From contig SPJN01000006.1 in NCBI GenBank assembly GCA_006844605.1, positions 29,419 to 93,418 on the forward strand: a stretch of DNA of 64,000 bases, in the 5' to 3' direction. A program made the translations under genes and the position numbers. Positions 30,773 through 40,106 of the stretch are shown in pieces. The number at the start of each line of letters is the position of its first letter. Position 1 is the first letter of the stretch. The DNA is from Hyphomicrobiales bacterium. Its GTDB lineage: Bacteria; Pseudomonadota; Alphaproteobacteria; SPJN01. The notes under the pieces were generated by a model that saw nothing but the letters and a program-made list of their open reading frames with translations, was not told where the DNA came from and searched no databases.

Positions 30773-31445
30773 CTACTGCGCAGCCATTGGGTCAAGATTA
30801 TCCTGTCGTGTATAAATCCAGTAAACAGCCGCAAGGCCGATCACTATGTGTCCACCGATAAACATGGCCAGCCAATCGGGATGCCCCGCCAACATCACTT
30901 CAGGCCCGGCAATAGCTGTCACATAAAAACTGATGCTGCTTAAGTTCAGCAGGCACAGACCGATCAACATCGTCATGTTCCCTCTGACAATCCACCAGAC
31001 AAAAACGCCATAGGCCAATTCCACAGCCAACGCCAATAGGGGAATACCGTAAATGCCTGTACCAAGTTCGGGCCACCCCAAAAACGGAATGATCTCAACA
31101 TCAGGCACATGGATCAGCGCATCAAGAATGATGTGGGACATGATACCCACCGCAATGGCAAAACCCCATTTGGGCTGCTTCCACACTGCGGCTACCACTA
31201 TCCACGCGATAGCGGCCCACAGCATAGTAAAGGCAATGGAATGTGAAAACGGCATATGCACCAAATGCATATCGGCAATCGTGGTGGCGTCGGCATCGAA
31301 CTGTGTCCGCTCAACCCCGATCAGGTTCAGGCCAACCCAGATGAATTCAATAAGCTGCACAGAAATCAGCAACGGCACAAACGGCACGCCGGGGGCAAAC
31401 CGTTTGACGACCAGCGCGGTCGCGGCATGATTGATGGAGTTCACA
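30773..31445 (-). CDS. Predicted membrane protein, metal-dependent-hydrolase-like (DUF457-type)
   Basis: About 224 aa, with six or seven hydrophobic segments. The N-terminal NSINHAATALVVKRFAPG and the internal block GIMSHIILDALIHVPDVEIIPF resemble the YdjM/DUF457 family of small membrane proteins with conserved His/Asp. A frame extending to 31516 overlaps the upstream gene and contains no family sequence; a GTG at 31443-31445, right after the MAPEG stop, fits the family N-terminus, though no good ribosome site is seen. Function is unknown; translational coupling with the MAPEG gene is likely. Confidence 0.65.
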
Positions 31446-31469
31446 ACAAATGATGACGCGTCAAGGCTT

Positions 31470-31886
31470 CTAGAAGAAGCTGGACACTTCCTCATAGGCG
31501 ATGGCACCCAAGGCACCGGCCCACAGAATCGCCCCTGCCGCCATTGAGATCATGAAGCCCTTGCCGCGCCCTTCGGGGTCCTTGATATAGGACATGGCAT
31601 AAAGCTCGCGTCCGATAACCCAGAAAATCGCCAAAACGCCTGCCGCCAGATCATTCACCCACAGACCGAACATCCACAGGCTGGGCAGGAAGAACACCAA
31701 CTGTTCCATCGTGTTTTGCTGCACCCGAAACGTGCGTTCAAATTCCGGGTTACCGTAGGTCGCAGGTGCCGGCACGTTATGTTTCACACGCGCCCGTCCA
31801 ACCAAAAAGCTAAAGGCAAAAAATTGCCCCACAGCAATCAGGGTCATAAATGATGTAAAGGCTGGTAGCTCCATGTCGTCCCCCAT
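31470..31886 (-). CDS. MAPEG family membrane protein
   Basis: 138 aa, four hydrophobic helices. The MAPEG signature GNPEFERTFRVQQNTMEQLVFFLPSLWMF is complete; family members are glutathione-dependent transferases/peroxidases or eicosanoid enzymes in eukaryotes. Start is either ATG 31886 or ATG 31874 (GGGGGA lies just before the second); four residues differ. It is followed by the DUF457-like gene 24 bp on. A bacterial substrate cannot be assigned. Confidence 0.85.
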   Translation of the reverse strand: MGDDMELPAFTSFMTLIAVGQFFAFSFLVGRARVKHNVPAPATYGNPEFERTFRVQQNTMEQLVFFLPSLWMFGLWVNDLAAGVLAIFWVIGRELYAMSYIKDPEGRGKGFMISMAAGAILWAGALGAIAYEEVSSFF

Positions 31887-32058
31887 TTCGCCTTGTCTAT
31901 GCGTTGCAGCGTCCCGTCATCAGGTTTTGACACACGGACTGCACATTAGGGTCAGTCCATCATTTCCGCCCCGTTAAGGCAAGCGGAAACAACGGGGCTG
32001 CTTCCGTATTTGCCCCATCAAAATCCCTGCTGACGCTTCTGCGCTGACACCGATGGGC

Positions 32059-33255
32059 CTATGACGCCATTTTTGCAGCAGCCTTTGCTGCGGCTTTGGC
32101 ATCAATGGATTTCACCCAAACCCGAACCAGTTTACGCATCGGGTCTTCAAATAATTTATACAGCACATAGGCTGCGAACACTGACACTACCAGCATCAAC
32201 TGGGTTGCGATAATCGCCTGCCAAAAGCCTTCAAATGACACCCAACCCATGCCGATCAGCTTGACGAATACCCGCTGGACCAATGCATGAACCATATAGA
32301 TGGAATAGGAAATTTCGCCCAAGAACATGATAAATCTGGTTTCAAAAAACCAGCGCATTTTGTTGCCATCAAATGTAACCGACAGGACGATCGCCCCCAC
32401 CAGCAATAATAGATAGCCATCATTTATCTTGAAATAAAATCCGACGAACAACGCGATGATGCTGCCAAGACTGAACAGCGTCGATGCCACACTGTTCATC
32501 CCGCGATAAAGTTTCAGATCATGATACAGGCGGAACAAGCCCAACCCCATCGAAAAGCTGAATATCCCGCGCACTGCACCCAGCTCAAACGTACGGTCGA
32601 TCCCCCCGGCCCCATGCGGCTCAGGCGGCAAATTCGCAAGGAAGAAAACAGCCGCAATCAACAGCCCGAAGCTGACCAGCGCAATCGACGCCTTGGGCCG
32701 CAGGAAGATATAAACCAACACCGGGAATGTCAGATAGGCCGCCCACTCTGCACTGATGGACCAACTGGGATAATTCCAGCCAAGGTTGGGCTCCGTCCCC
32801 CAGGCATGGATCAACAACAGATTGGTGATGATCGCCTCAGGTCGTCTGTCAGCATGGGCGAACTGGCTGAAGTCACCGCGAAAGACATTATCAAGCTCAA
32901 GCACCAGAAAGCCGACAAGCACTATGAAATGGATCGGATAGATGCGCCCGATGCGCAGGGCAATATACCGTTTATACCCCTGCCAATCGACGCCGGTGGC
33001 AAAGTCACGCCAATGAACATACCCCATGATGAATCCACTCATCATAAAGAACATGTCCACGAACACATGCATCTTGGGGAAGATGATGCCGTATTCAACG
33101 GTCGGCACATCTATTTCCCAAAAATAGGAATAATGAAAAACAATAATTGCCACCGCCAACACACCGCGCAGCCCGGTCAGACTGTCCAACTGGGCTGCCT
33201 CGCGCATGGGTTTCAATTCCGGTTGGCGAATAGACGCCGACGCACTTTTACTCAT
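32059..33255 (-). CDS. Acyltransferase family 3 (OafA/YrhL-type)
   Basis: 398-aa integral membrane acyltransferase, around ten hydrophobic helices. The N-terminal LDSLTGLRGVLAVAIIVFHYSYFW contains the conserved Arg and catalytic-type His of the family; FFMMSGFIMGYVHW and NWNYP-type loop (GWNYPSWSISAEWAAYLTFPV) are also typical. Such enzymes O-acetylate or otherwise acylate polysaccharides or lipids. No glycan genes flank it. The Lys/Ala-rich C-terminus is cytoplasmic. Confidence 0.88.
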   Translation of the reverse strand: MSKSASASIRQPELKPMREAAQLDSLTGLRGVLAVAIIVFHYSYFWEIDVPTVEYGIIFPKMHVFVDMFFMMSGFIMGYVHWRDFATGVDWQGYKRYIALRIGRIYPIHFIVLVGFLVLELDNVFRGDFSQFAHADRRPEAIITNLLLIHAWGTEPNLGWNYPSWSISAEWAAYLTFPVLVYIFLRPKASIALVSFGLLIAAVFFLANLPPEPHGAGGIDRTFELGAVRGIFSFSMGLGLFRLYHDLKLYRGMNSVASTLFSLGSIIALFVGFYFKINDGYLLLLVGAIVLSVTFDGNKMRWFFETRFIMFLGEISYSIYMVHALVQRVFVKLIGMGWVSFEGFWQAIIATQLMLVVSVFAAYVLYKLFEDPMRKLVRVWVKSIDAKAAAKAAAKMAS

Positions 33256-33297
33256 TAAACCTTGCCACTCTTACCAATGCTGGGGGGCTGGTGTCGC

Positions 33298-34590
33298 CTA
33301 ATACACCAATGCTTTCGCAGCAGCCCCTTCCCCCCTTTGATAGCGCAAAAATGCACGAAAGACACCCATTTTGGGATCAGGGTCCAGCCCATCTGCCATT
33401 CGGAATATTTGCTCGCAGAACCATGCCTGCACACCACCAAAATTCAACGCCTTGATCAGCGCGATATTGCTTTGCGGCCCCAAAATTCCCGGCCCCAACC
33501 GCAAGGTCTGCTCATAAGCGGGGGCCATATCAATCTGACCGGCCAGCAGCTTGTTGGACAAATCAGGCATAATGCAAAGCGGTCGTGCAATACCCACCAG
33601 ATCAGCGTCGCCATCACGAATGGCGTCTTCCATCGCCGCGCGGGAACGAAAGCCGCCCGTGACCATCACAGGGATCGTGCTGACCTGCTTGATCGATTTG
33701 GCGTAGTTCAGGAAATAGGCTTCGCGCGCCTTGGTTCGTTCCGTGACATGGCTGTCATAAATCGGTTCCATCGCGCCATCGCTGCCCATCATGCTGGGTT
33801 GTTCATAATTGCCGCCGGAAATTTCCAAAAGGTCCACGCCCTCCTGTCCCAGCCATTCAACAACCTGCAAACATTCTTCATGCGTGTAACCACCCTGCTG
33901 AAAGTCTGAGCTGTTCAGCTTGACCGAAATCGGGAAGTCAGGCCCCACCGCCGCGCGGGCCTTGCGCAAGACGCTTAACAAAAAGCGGGCGCGATTTTCC
34001 AGACTGCCGCCATATTGATCATCACGCTTATTGGCAATCGGAGACAAAAACTCTGACAACAGATAGCCATGCGCAGCATGAATTTGGGCGCCTGTGAAAC
34101 CGGTCTGCTTGGCGGTAAGGCAGGCATTGGCAAACCTGTCGATCAGCACCTCAATCTCCTCAACGCTCAAGGCGCGGGGCTCCCCAAACAGGCCACCGGG
34201 CATATTCAACGGCACAGCTGACGGGCCGACGGGCTCGCTAGTCACAGCCTTGGGCGTTTGCCGCCCCGCGTGGGAGATTTGCATCCACAGGTGATTATTG
34301 TTTGAAGTGCCAGCGGCGGCATAGGCCTCAAGCGCCTTCAGGCCACCATTGCTACCATCAATCGCCACATTGCCCGGACGCTCCAGATAACGTCGATCAA
34401 TCTGCACATTCCCGGTCAACAACATGCCGGTGCCGCCCGCAGCCCACCGCTTATACAGCGTTACATGGCGATCAGTGGCGCGATTGTGGGGGTCGGCCAA
34501 CCCTTCGGTCATCGCCCCCTTTCCCAAACGATTGGGCAATACGGCCCCACAAGGCAGGGTTAATGGCGTGGCTAGCACAGACTGGCTCAT
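33298..34590 (-). CDS. NADH:flavin oxidoreductase, old yellow enzyme family
   Basis: About 430-aa FMN-dependent ene-reductase barrel. Signatures: NRLGKGAMTEGLAD near the N-terminus, HAAHGYLLSEFLSPIANKRDD with the substrate-binding His pair region, GGSLENRARF, and the FMN phosphate loop VMVTGGFRSRAAME followed by GIARPLC. No C-terminal [4Fe-4S]/FAD extension is present, so it is not the 2,4-dienoyl-CoA reductase (FadH) form. ATG at 34588-34590 has AAAAGGA upstream; a longer frame to 34662 has none. It is divergent from parE. Confidence 0.88.
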   Translation of the reverse strand: MSQSVLATPLTLPCGAVLPNRLGKGAMTEGLADPHNRATDRHVTLYKRWAAGGTGMLLTGNVQIDRRYLERPGNVAIDGSNGGLKALEAYAAAGTSNNNHLWMQISHAGRQTPKAVTSEPVGPSAVPLNMPGGLFGEPRALSVEEIEVLIDRFANACLTAKQTGFTGAQIHAAHGYLLSEFLSPIANKRDDQYGGSLENRARFLLSVLRKARAAVGPDFPISVKLNSSDFQQGGYTHEECLQVVEWLGQEGVDLLEISGGNYEQPSMMGSDGAMEPIYDSHVTERTKAREAYFLNYAKSIKQVSTIPVMVTGGFRSRAAMEDAIRDGDADLVGIARPLCIMPDLSNKLLAGQIDMAPAYEQTLRLGPGILGPQSNIALIKALNFGGVQAWFCEQIFRMADGLDPDPKMGVFRAFLRYQRGEGAAAKALVY

Positions 34591-34715
34591 CTTATTTTCC
34601 TTTTCGTTCAGGTGTTTGATCCCGCGCCATTCGGTATCGGCAAGCGCAACTGGACATGACACCCGACTGGGTCATACTGGGCACATATTGCGAATCACAA
34701 GCCGGATGACAAGAG

Positions 34716-36767
34716 ATGAGTGATCTGTTCGACGAAACAGACAAGACGCCCGCCCCAAAAAAAGCTGCACCCAAAAAGGCTGCAGCCAGGAAAAGCGCGC
34801 CAAAAACTGCCGCAAAGGCCAGCAAGCCCGGCGGCAGTGCTGAAGACTATTCCGCCAAGGACATTGAGGTTCTTGAAGGGTTGGAGCCGGTTCGCCATCG
34901 CCCCGGCATGTATATTGGCGGCACTGATGAACAGGCACTGCATCATCTGGCTGCCGAAGTTCTCGACAACTCGATGGATGAGGCTGTGGCAGGCTATGCC
35001 AACAAGATCACCATCCATTTGGATGAAGGCAATCGGCTGACCATCACTGACAATGGACGCGGCATCCCAATCGACCCGCATCCGAAGTATAAAAAACCAG
35101 CATTGGAAGTGATTCTGACCACGCTTCACTCAGGCGGGAAATTCTCAAACAAGGCATATGAAACATCCGGCGGGTTGCACGGGGTTGGTATTTCTGTCGT
35201 GAATGCGCTCGCCATCGAAATGGCGGTTGAGGTTGCGCGCGACAAGACCCAATGGCGGCAAACATTCAGTCAGGGCAAACCCACATCGGAACTGAAGAAA
35301 ATCGGCAGCGCCCCGAACAAACGCGGCACCGCTGTTACCTTTGTCCCCGACGAAGAAATCTTTGGTTCAAAAATCAATTTCAAACCCGCCCGCCTGTGGC
35401 GCATGGCACGGTCAAAGGCCTATCTGTTCCGGGGCGTTGAAATTTTGTGGTCCTGCGACCCCAAATTAGTTGAAGGCACAGACACCCCCGCCAGCGCCAC
35501 ATTCCATTTCCCTGGCGGGCTGACCGACTTTTTGAATGCAACGCTTGAAGGCCGCACACGGGTCATCGATCCCGTTTTTGCCGATCGCGTTGAAACCGAT
35601 CAAGGCACCGTTGAATGGGCCATCAGTTTTGTCGGCGGGGGGGAGCCGTTGATCAGTTCCTACTGTAACACCATCCCAACCCCTGAAGGCGGCACCCATG
35701 AACAGGGGCTGCGTGCGGCCCTGCTAAAAGGACTGCGCGCCTATGGTGAGTTAAGTGGCAACCGCAAGGCCAAGGATGTCACGATTGAAGACCTGATGGG
35801 GTCCGCCGCGGTGATGCTGTCTGTCTTTATTCCCAATCCTGAGTTTCAGGGCCAGACCAAAGAAAAACTGTCAACGCAATCGACTGTGCGCCTGACTGAA
35901 AATGCCATGCGTGATCATTTCGACCATTGGCTGTCAGGCTCCCCCAAGGATGCATCAGCCCTTTTGGAATGGTTGATTGAACGGGCCGAAGAACGCCGTC
36001 GCGAAAAGGCCGACCGGGAAGTGAACCGGAAACAGGCAACGCGCAAGTTGCGCCTGCCGGGCAAACTGGCTGACTGTTCGCAAGGCAACTCTGCTGGCAC
36101 GGAACTGTTTTTGGTTGAGGGTGAGTCCGCCGGTGGCTCCGCCAAACAGGCGCGCAATCGTGCAACGCAGGCAGTGCTGCCCCTGCGTGGTAAAATCCTG
36201 AATGTCGCCAGCGCCAGCCGCGATAAAATCAGGCAAAATCAAGAACTGTCAGATTTGATTCAGGCATTGGGTGTTGGGTTGCGCGACAAGTATCGCGAAA
36301 ACGATCTGCGCTATGACAAGGTTATCATCATGACTGACGCCGATGTGGACGGGGCGCATATCGCCTCCCTCCTCATGACGTTCTTTTTTCAGGAGCTGCC
36401 GCAGCTTGTCTATGACGGGCACCTTTATCTTGGTATTCCGCCGCTTTATAAACTGACGCAAGGCGGCAAGACAGCATATGCCCGTGATGACGCCCATAAG
36501 GACCAGTTGATCGCGGACGAATTCAACGCCCGTGGCAAGATTGACATTGGCCGCTTTAAGGGGCTGGGTGAGATGATGCCCGCCCAGCTTAAGGACACCA
36601 CCATGAACCCGGCGACACGCTCGCTATTGCAGGTGGCCTTGCCGACAGATGACGCGGCGGCCAAGTTCACACGTGACCGGGTTGATCAGTTAATGGGCAA
36701 AAAGCCCGAGGCGCGTTACCAGTTCATTCAGGAAAACGCTGCATTCGTTACGGACCTTGATCTTTAA
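34716..36767 (+). CDS. parE: DNA topoisomerase IV subunit B
   Basis: ATPase subunit of topoisomerase IV, which decatenates daughter chromosomes. 683 aa. After a Lys/Ala/Pro-rich extension (about residues 9-42) the GHKL ATPase begins (VRHRPGMYIGG, EVLDNSMDEAVAG, DNGRGIP, GGLHGVGISVVNAL); the TOPRIM domain has LFLVEGESAGGSAKQ and MTDADVDGAHI. The block YNEKKPYA-type GyrB features are absent and the C-terminus is short, favouring ParE over GyrB. The partner parC is not in the window. Confidence 0.93.
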   Translation: MSDLFDETDKTPAPKKAAPKKAAARKSAPKTAAKASKPGGSAEDYSAKDIEVLEGLEPVRHRPGMYIGGTDEQALHHLAAEVLDNSMDEAVAGYANKITIHLDEGNRLTITDNGRGIPIDPHPKYKKPALEVILTTLHSGGKFSNKAYETSGGLHGVGISVVNALAIEMAVEVARDKTQWRQTFSQGKPTSELKKIGSAPNKRGTAVTFVPDEEIFGSKINFKPARLWRMARSKAYLFRGVEILWSCDPKLVEGTDTPASATFHFPGGLTDFLNATLEGRTRVIDPVFADRVETDQGTVEWAISFVGGGEPLISSYCNTIPTPEGGTHEQGLRAALLKGLRAYGELSGNRKAKDVTIEDLMGSAAVMLSVFIPNPEFQGQTKEKLSTQSTVRLTENAMRDHFDHWLSGSPKDASALLEWLIERAEERRREKADREVNRKQATRKLRLPGKLADCSQGNSAGTELFLVEGESAGGSAKQARNRATQAVLPLRGKILNVASASRDKIRQNQELSDLIQALGVGLRDKYRENDLRYDKVIIMTDADVDGAHIASLLMTFFFQELPQLVYDGHLYLGIPPLYKLTQGGKTAYARDDAHKDQLIADEFNARGKIDIGRFKGLGEMMPAQLKDTTMNPATRSLLQVALPTDDAAAKFTRDRVDQLMGKKPEARYQFIQENAAFVTDLDL

Positions 36768-36894
36768 CCCTTTTTTCCTTGCACCAAGCGGCAGGCTGTG
36801 GTGGCCTGCACCTTGAATTTCCCCGTCCGCAGCGACGGATAAATGCGTAACCGCACCACGATTTTGGTGCCTAATTTGAGTAAAAGGTGAATTT

Positions 36895-37176
36895 ATGACT
36901 GCGATCCGCAATATTTTGACCGTTTTGGCCCTGACCGGCATGTTGGCACTTTCCGCTTGCGGTAAACCCAGCAAGGCCGACATCGTGTCCAAGGCCGAAG
37001 ACGCCTCAACCCGCACAGAACTTGAAGCTGCATTGGGCAAGCCTGATTCTGTTTCCAAGTTCGGTTTTGTCGAAACATGGACCTATGAAGCCGAAGACGG
37101 CACGGTGAAATTCGACCTGACAGGCGATTCCGTTGTGCTGAAACGCACCGGCAATGCAGCTGACGAAGAAAAATAA
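36895..37176 (+). CDS. Small lipoprotein, hypothetical
   Basis: 93 aa with a lipoprotein signal: NH2-terminal Arg, hydrophobic stretch and lipobox LSAC at residues about 18-21, then a mature part of about 72 residues. The mature segment (ELEAALGKPDSVSKFGFVETWTYEAEDGTVKFDL) resembles SmpA/BamE-like or DUF-type small beta domains, but weakly. AAGGTG lies six bases before ATG. It lies 127 bp after parE and is followed by a terminator. Function unknown. Confidence 0.75.
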   Translation: MTAIRNILTVLALTGMLALSACGKPSKADIVSKAEDASTRTELEAALGKPDSVSKFGFVETWTYEAEDGTVKFDLTGDSVVLKRTGNAADEEK

Positions 37177-37200
37177 TCCTGATTTTTAGGCTGGTTACGG

Positions 37201-37236
37201 CACCCACGCGCCTTTTGGGCGGGTGGGTGTTGCTTT
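37201..37236 (+). terminator. Intrinsic terminator after the lipoprotein gene
   Basis: CACCCAC (37201-37207) pairs with GTGGGTG (37223-37229), extended by four more pairs after one mismatch, with a 5-base loop and TTGCTTTT following. It lies 25 bp after the stop. Confidence 0.65.
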
Positions 37237-37374
37237 TGCGGCGCGCGTCACGCTGTCGCCGCGCGGGGCCACGGTCTTGACTTCCACTGCCAATTTATAG
37301 AGTGTCCGGCCCATTACCCGCGCGGGTGCGCCATTTTCGGCCCTGCGCTTTTTTGTAATCAAGCAGGATAGCTA

Positions 37375-38997
37375 ATGACTTTTGCCGACCTCGGCCTGTC
37401 AGATGATCTGTTAAAGGCAATCAGTGATCAGGGATATGATGAGCCCACGCCCATTCAGGCAAAGGCCATTCCGCATGTATTAGGCGGTGCAGACGTGATG
37501 GGCATCGCCCAGACTGGCACCGGTAAAACCGCGGGTTTCACCCTGCCCATGATTGACCGGCTATCCAATGGCCGCGCCAAGGCGCGTATGCCTCGCAGCC
37601 TGATCATTTGCCCCACACGCGAGCTGGCGACCCAGGTTGCCGAAAATTTCAAGCTGTATGGCAAATACAAAAAGCTGACGATGGCACTGCTGATCGGTGG
37701 CGTTGCCTTTGGTGATCAGGACCGCCTGATTGACCGCGGCGTCGATGTCTTGATTGCCACCCCTGGCCGCCTGCTTGATCACGTTGAACGTGGCAAGCTG
37801 GTCTTGCTGGGCGTTCAAATTCTGGTTGTTGACGAAGCTGACCGTATGCTCGACATGGGTTTTATCCCCGATGTGGAACGTATTTGCGCGCTCGTCCCCG
37901 CTGCCGGTCGTCAGATGCTGTTCTTCTCTGCCACTATGGCACCTGAGATCAAGCGCCTTGCCGACAAGTTCCTGCGCGACCCGGTAAAGGTTGAAGTTGC
38001 CCGTCAGGCCACCACAGCCGACACAGTTGCCCAGCATCTTGTGCAGGTTCCCCCGCGCCAGAAGCGTAAGGCCCTGCGTCATTTGCTGGATCAGGAAGAG
38101 GTGAACACAAGCATCATCTTCTGCAATCGCAAACGTGATGTGTCTGACCTGTTTTCAGCGTTAATTCGCAATGGCTATTCCGTTGGCGCATTGCACGGCG
38201 ATATTCCGCAGAACCTGCGGACCGAAACGCTGGACAAATTCCGCAATGGCGAATTGAAAATGCTTGTCGCGTCGGATGTTGCAGCCCGTGGGCTGGACAT
38301 TCCTTCAGTTGGCCATGTGTTCAATTTTGACCTGCCAATGAACGCCGAAGATTATGTTCACCGTATTGGCCGGACAGGTCGTGCGGGCCGGACGGGTACT
38401 GCCTATTCCTTCGCAACGGAAAAGGATGGCAAATATCTTGAGGCGATTGAAGCGCTGATCAAAAAGCCGATTGCCCGCCTTGATATTCCGGGCATCACCG
38501 AAGGCACGAAGGCTGATACTGCTAAATCAAGTAATGCCAAATCAGATAATGCAAAGTCTGACGACGCAAAATCTGCCGATGCAAAATCAGAACGCCTGAA
38601 GTCAGAATCGGCAAAATCAGACTCTACAAAATCTGAAACCGCCAAATCCGATGATAAGCCTGCACCCCAAAAGCAGGCCGATAATCGGGGTGAGCGGAAC
38701 AATGACCGCCAGAATAACAACCAGCGCCGCACCAACAACAATGACCGCAATGATCAAAACAATAATCGGCGCGGTGGCCGTGGTCGCAATCGCCGGGACG
38801 ATCTAGGCCCGCCCGTTGTTGGTTTGGGTGATCACGTTCCGGCCTTTATGCTGGTTTCCGTCGCCCCGGCAGCACGTAGCCAAAAGGCTGACAGCGCCAA
38901 GAAAGACAGCGCCCCGGCAGCCGATGATCTGACCAGCCAAAAAGCTGACGAAACCGCATCATCACCCGCTGACAATCAAACAACCGACGCCGCGTAA
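37375..38997 (+). CDS. DEAD-box ATP-dependent RNA helicase, RhlE-like
   Basis: 540 aa. The RecA-like core (about residues 1-375) has the Q motif (YDEPTPIQAKAI), AQTGTGKT, PTRELATQ, DEAD in VVDEADRMLDMGF, SAT and HRIGRTGRAGR. It matches RhlE-type helicases that remodel rRNA or mRNA. The tail (about 376-540) is low in complexity: nine five-residue units AKSxx (38521-38655), then Asn/Arg/Gly-rich segments NRRGGRGRNRR, as is common in RNA-binding tails. ATG follows AGGA. A 35-bp gap separates it from the convergent next gene. Confidence 0.93.
   Translation: MTFADLGLSDDLLKAISDQGYDEPTPIQAKAIPHVLGGADVMGIAQTGTGKTAGFTLPMIDRLSNGRAKARMPRSLIICPTRELATQVAENFKLYGKYKKLTMALLIGGVAFGDQDRLIDRGVDVLIATPGRLLDHVERGKLVLLGVQILVVDEADRMLDMGFIPDVERICALVPAAGRQMLFFSATMAPEIKRLADKFLRDPVKVEVARQATTADTVAQHLVQVPPRQKRKALRHLLDQEEVNTSIIFCNRKRDVSDLFSALIRNGYSVGALHGDIPQNLRTETLDKFRNGELKMLVASDVAARGLDIPSVGHVFNFDLPMNAEDYVHRIGRTGRAGRTGTAYSFATEKDGKYLEAIEALIKKPIARLDIPGITEGTKADTAKSSNAKSDNAKSDDAKSADAKSERLKSESAKSDSTKSETAKSDDKPAPQKQADNRGERNNDRQNNNQRRTNNNDRNDQNNNRRGGRGRNRRDDLGPPVVGLGDHVPAFMLVSVAPAARSQKADSAKKDSAPAADDLTSQKADETASSPADNQTTDAA
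38521..38655 (+). repeat. 15-bp in-frame repeats encoding AKSxx units
   Basis: Nine degenerate 15-base units in the helicase tail encode AKSSN, AKSDN, AKSDD, AKSAD, AKSER, LKSES, AKSDS, TKSET, AKSDD. Third positions vary widely (GCT/GCC/GCA, AAA/AAG, TCA/TCT/TCC), so the repeat is kept at the protein level rather than being a recent duplication. Confidence 0.8.
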
Positions 38998-39032
38998 GTC
39001 GCGGTGCCGGCGGTTTGTCGGGTGCTTTCAAA

Positions 39033-40025
39033 CTAATTTTCCAAGCTGTCCTGATAGGCAAACAGGCCCGGTGCGCCACCTGTGTGCAGGAAAATGACAT
39101 CCTGATCACCGCTGTAAACGCCGGCGCGAATATCCGCGATCATGCCGCCCATTGCCTTGCCTGAATAAACAGGGTCAAGCAGCAACCCATCATAGCGCGC
39201 GCACAGCACCAGCACCTCACGCACTTCATCGGTTAGCAGGCCATAACCCGGCCCGATCACGCCATCTTTCACAATGACCGCATCACGCGACATGGCAGGC
39301 GGGTCATCCAACAACGAGCGCACCTCTTCCACCAATCCATAAACAGTGTCCGTAACCTTCGCCGCATCGCCCTTATAGACGTCATAGCCGATCACCGGCA
39401 CCTCACACCCTGCAATGGCCAGCCCAACAAGCAAGCCCGCCTGCGTGCCCCCTGTGCTGGTGGCATGGCAGATAGCAGCTGGGGAAAGCTCCAACGCCTC
39501 AATATCCATGGCAAGCTCAATCCCCGCCTGCACATAACCCAGCGTCCCGATGGCGGTTGATCCGCCGGGGGGATGGATGGCGGCCTTGCGCCCCTCCCCC
39601 TGAATCGCCTCCAGCAGTTCAACCAGTTTCGCGCCTGCCGCGTCATCGCTGTCGACCGGATGAATAACAGCGCCGAACAAATCATCCAACAACACATTGC
39701 CCGACCGCTGATAGGTTTCAGTGTCATTGGGCACCTGCCGCACCAAAATGGCATGACATTCAAGCCCCGCGCTGGCGCATGCCGCAGCCGTTTGGCGCAC
39801 ATGATTGCTTTGCAATGCCCCGAACGTTATGACGACATCTTCATCCGCCTCAAGCGCGGCGCCGATCAGAAATTCAAGCTTGCGGGTTTTATTGCCGCCA
39901 AAGCCAAGCCCGGTGCAGTCGTCCCGCTTGATATAGATCGACGGGCCATCCAACAGTTCTGTCAGACCAGCCATCGGTTCAAGCGGTGTGGGCAAATGGG
40001 CAAGCGGAAAGCGGGCAAAATCCAT
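39033..40025 (-). CDS. D-cysteine desulfhydrase / ACC deaminase family PLP enzyme
   Basis: 330 aa, fold-type II PLP enzyme. The Schiff-base Lys is in GFGGNKTRKLEFLIG; FGALQSNHVRQTAAACA is the PLP-phosphate/substrate loop, and GGAPGLFAY near the end holds the ring-nitrogen contact region. The family converts D-cysteine to pyruvate, H2S and ammonia, or cleaves 1-aminocyclopropane-1-carboxylate. Bacterial members without the ACC-specific Tyr pair are usually desulfhydrases; I cannot decide from the sequence. It follows the ALDH terminator, so it has its own transcription start. Confidence 0.85.
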   Translation of the reverse strand: MDFARFPLAHLPTPLEPMAGLTELLDGPSIYIKRDDCTGLGFGGNKTRKLEFLIGAALEADEDVVITFGALQSNHVRQTAAACASAGLECHAILVRQVPNDTETYQRSGNVLLDDLFGAVIHPVDSDDAAGAKLVELLEAIQGEGRKAAIHPPGGSTAIGTLGYVQAGIELAMDIEALELSPAAICHATSTGGTQAGLLVGLAIAGCEVPVIGYDVYKGDAAKVTDTVYGLVEEVRSLLDDPPAMSRDAVIVKDGVIGPGYGLLTDEVREVLVLCARYDGLLLDPVYSGKAMGGMIADIRAGVYSGDQDVIFLHTGGAPGLFAYQDSLEN

Positions 40026-40042
40026 ATCAAAGTCCTGTAAGG

Positions 40043-40079
40043 AAACAAAAAGGGCGGCGCTGATCTTGCAGCACCGCCC
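40043..40079 (-). terminator. Intrinsic terminator of the aldehyde dehydrogenase gene
   Basis: On the minus strand GGGCGGTGCTG pairs with CAGCGCCGCCC (11 pairs, one G-U) around a 6-base loop, followed by TTTTTGTTT. It lies 28 bp after the stop, before the desulfhydrase-like gene. Confidence 0.85.
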
Positions 40080-40106
40080 CTCTATAAGGCAAGTCCGTCA
40101 GGCGGA

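Noticed and set aside
36790..36842. Hairpins after parE (GCAGGC/GCCTGC and CCGTC/GACGG) as terminators
   Set aside because: Both stems are real but neither is followed by a T-run, so read-through to the lipoprotein gene is as likely as termination.
38403..38750. Minus-strand frame opposite the helicase tail reading like a pentapeptide-repeat protein (SDFADSDFRRSDFASADF)
   Set aside because: It is the complement of the AKSxx repeats in a well-supported helicase gene. It has no ribosome site and no start context, and the pattern follows from 15-bp periodicity on the other strand.
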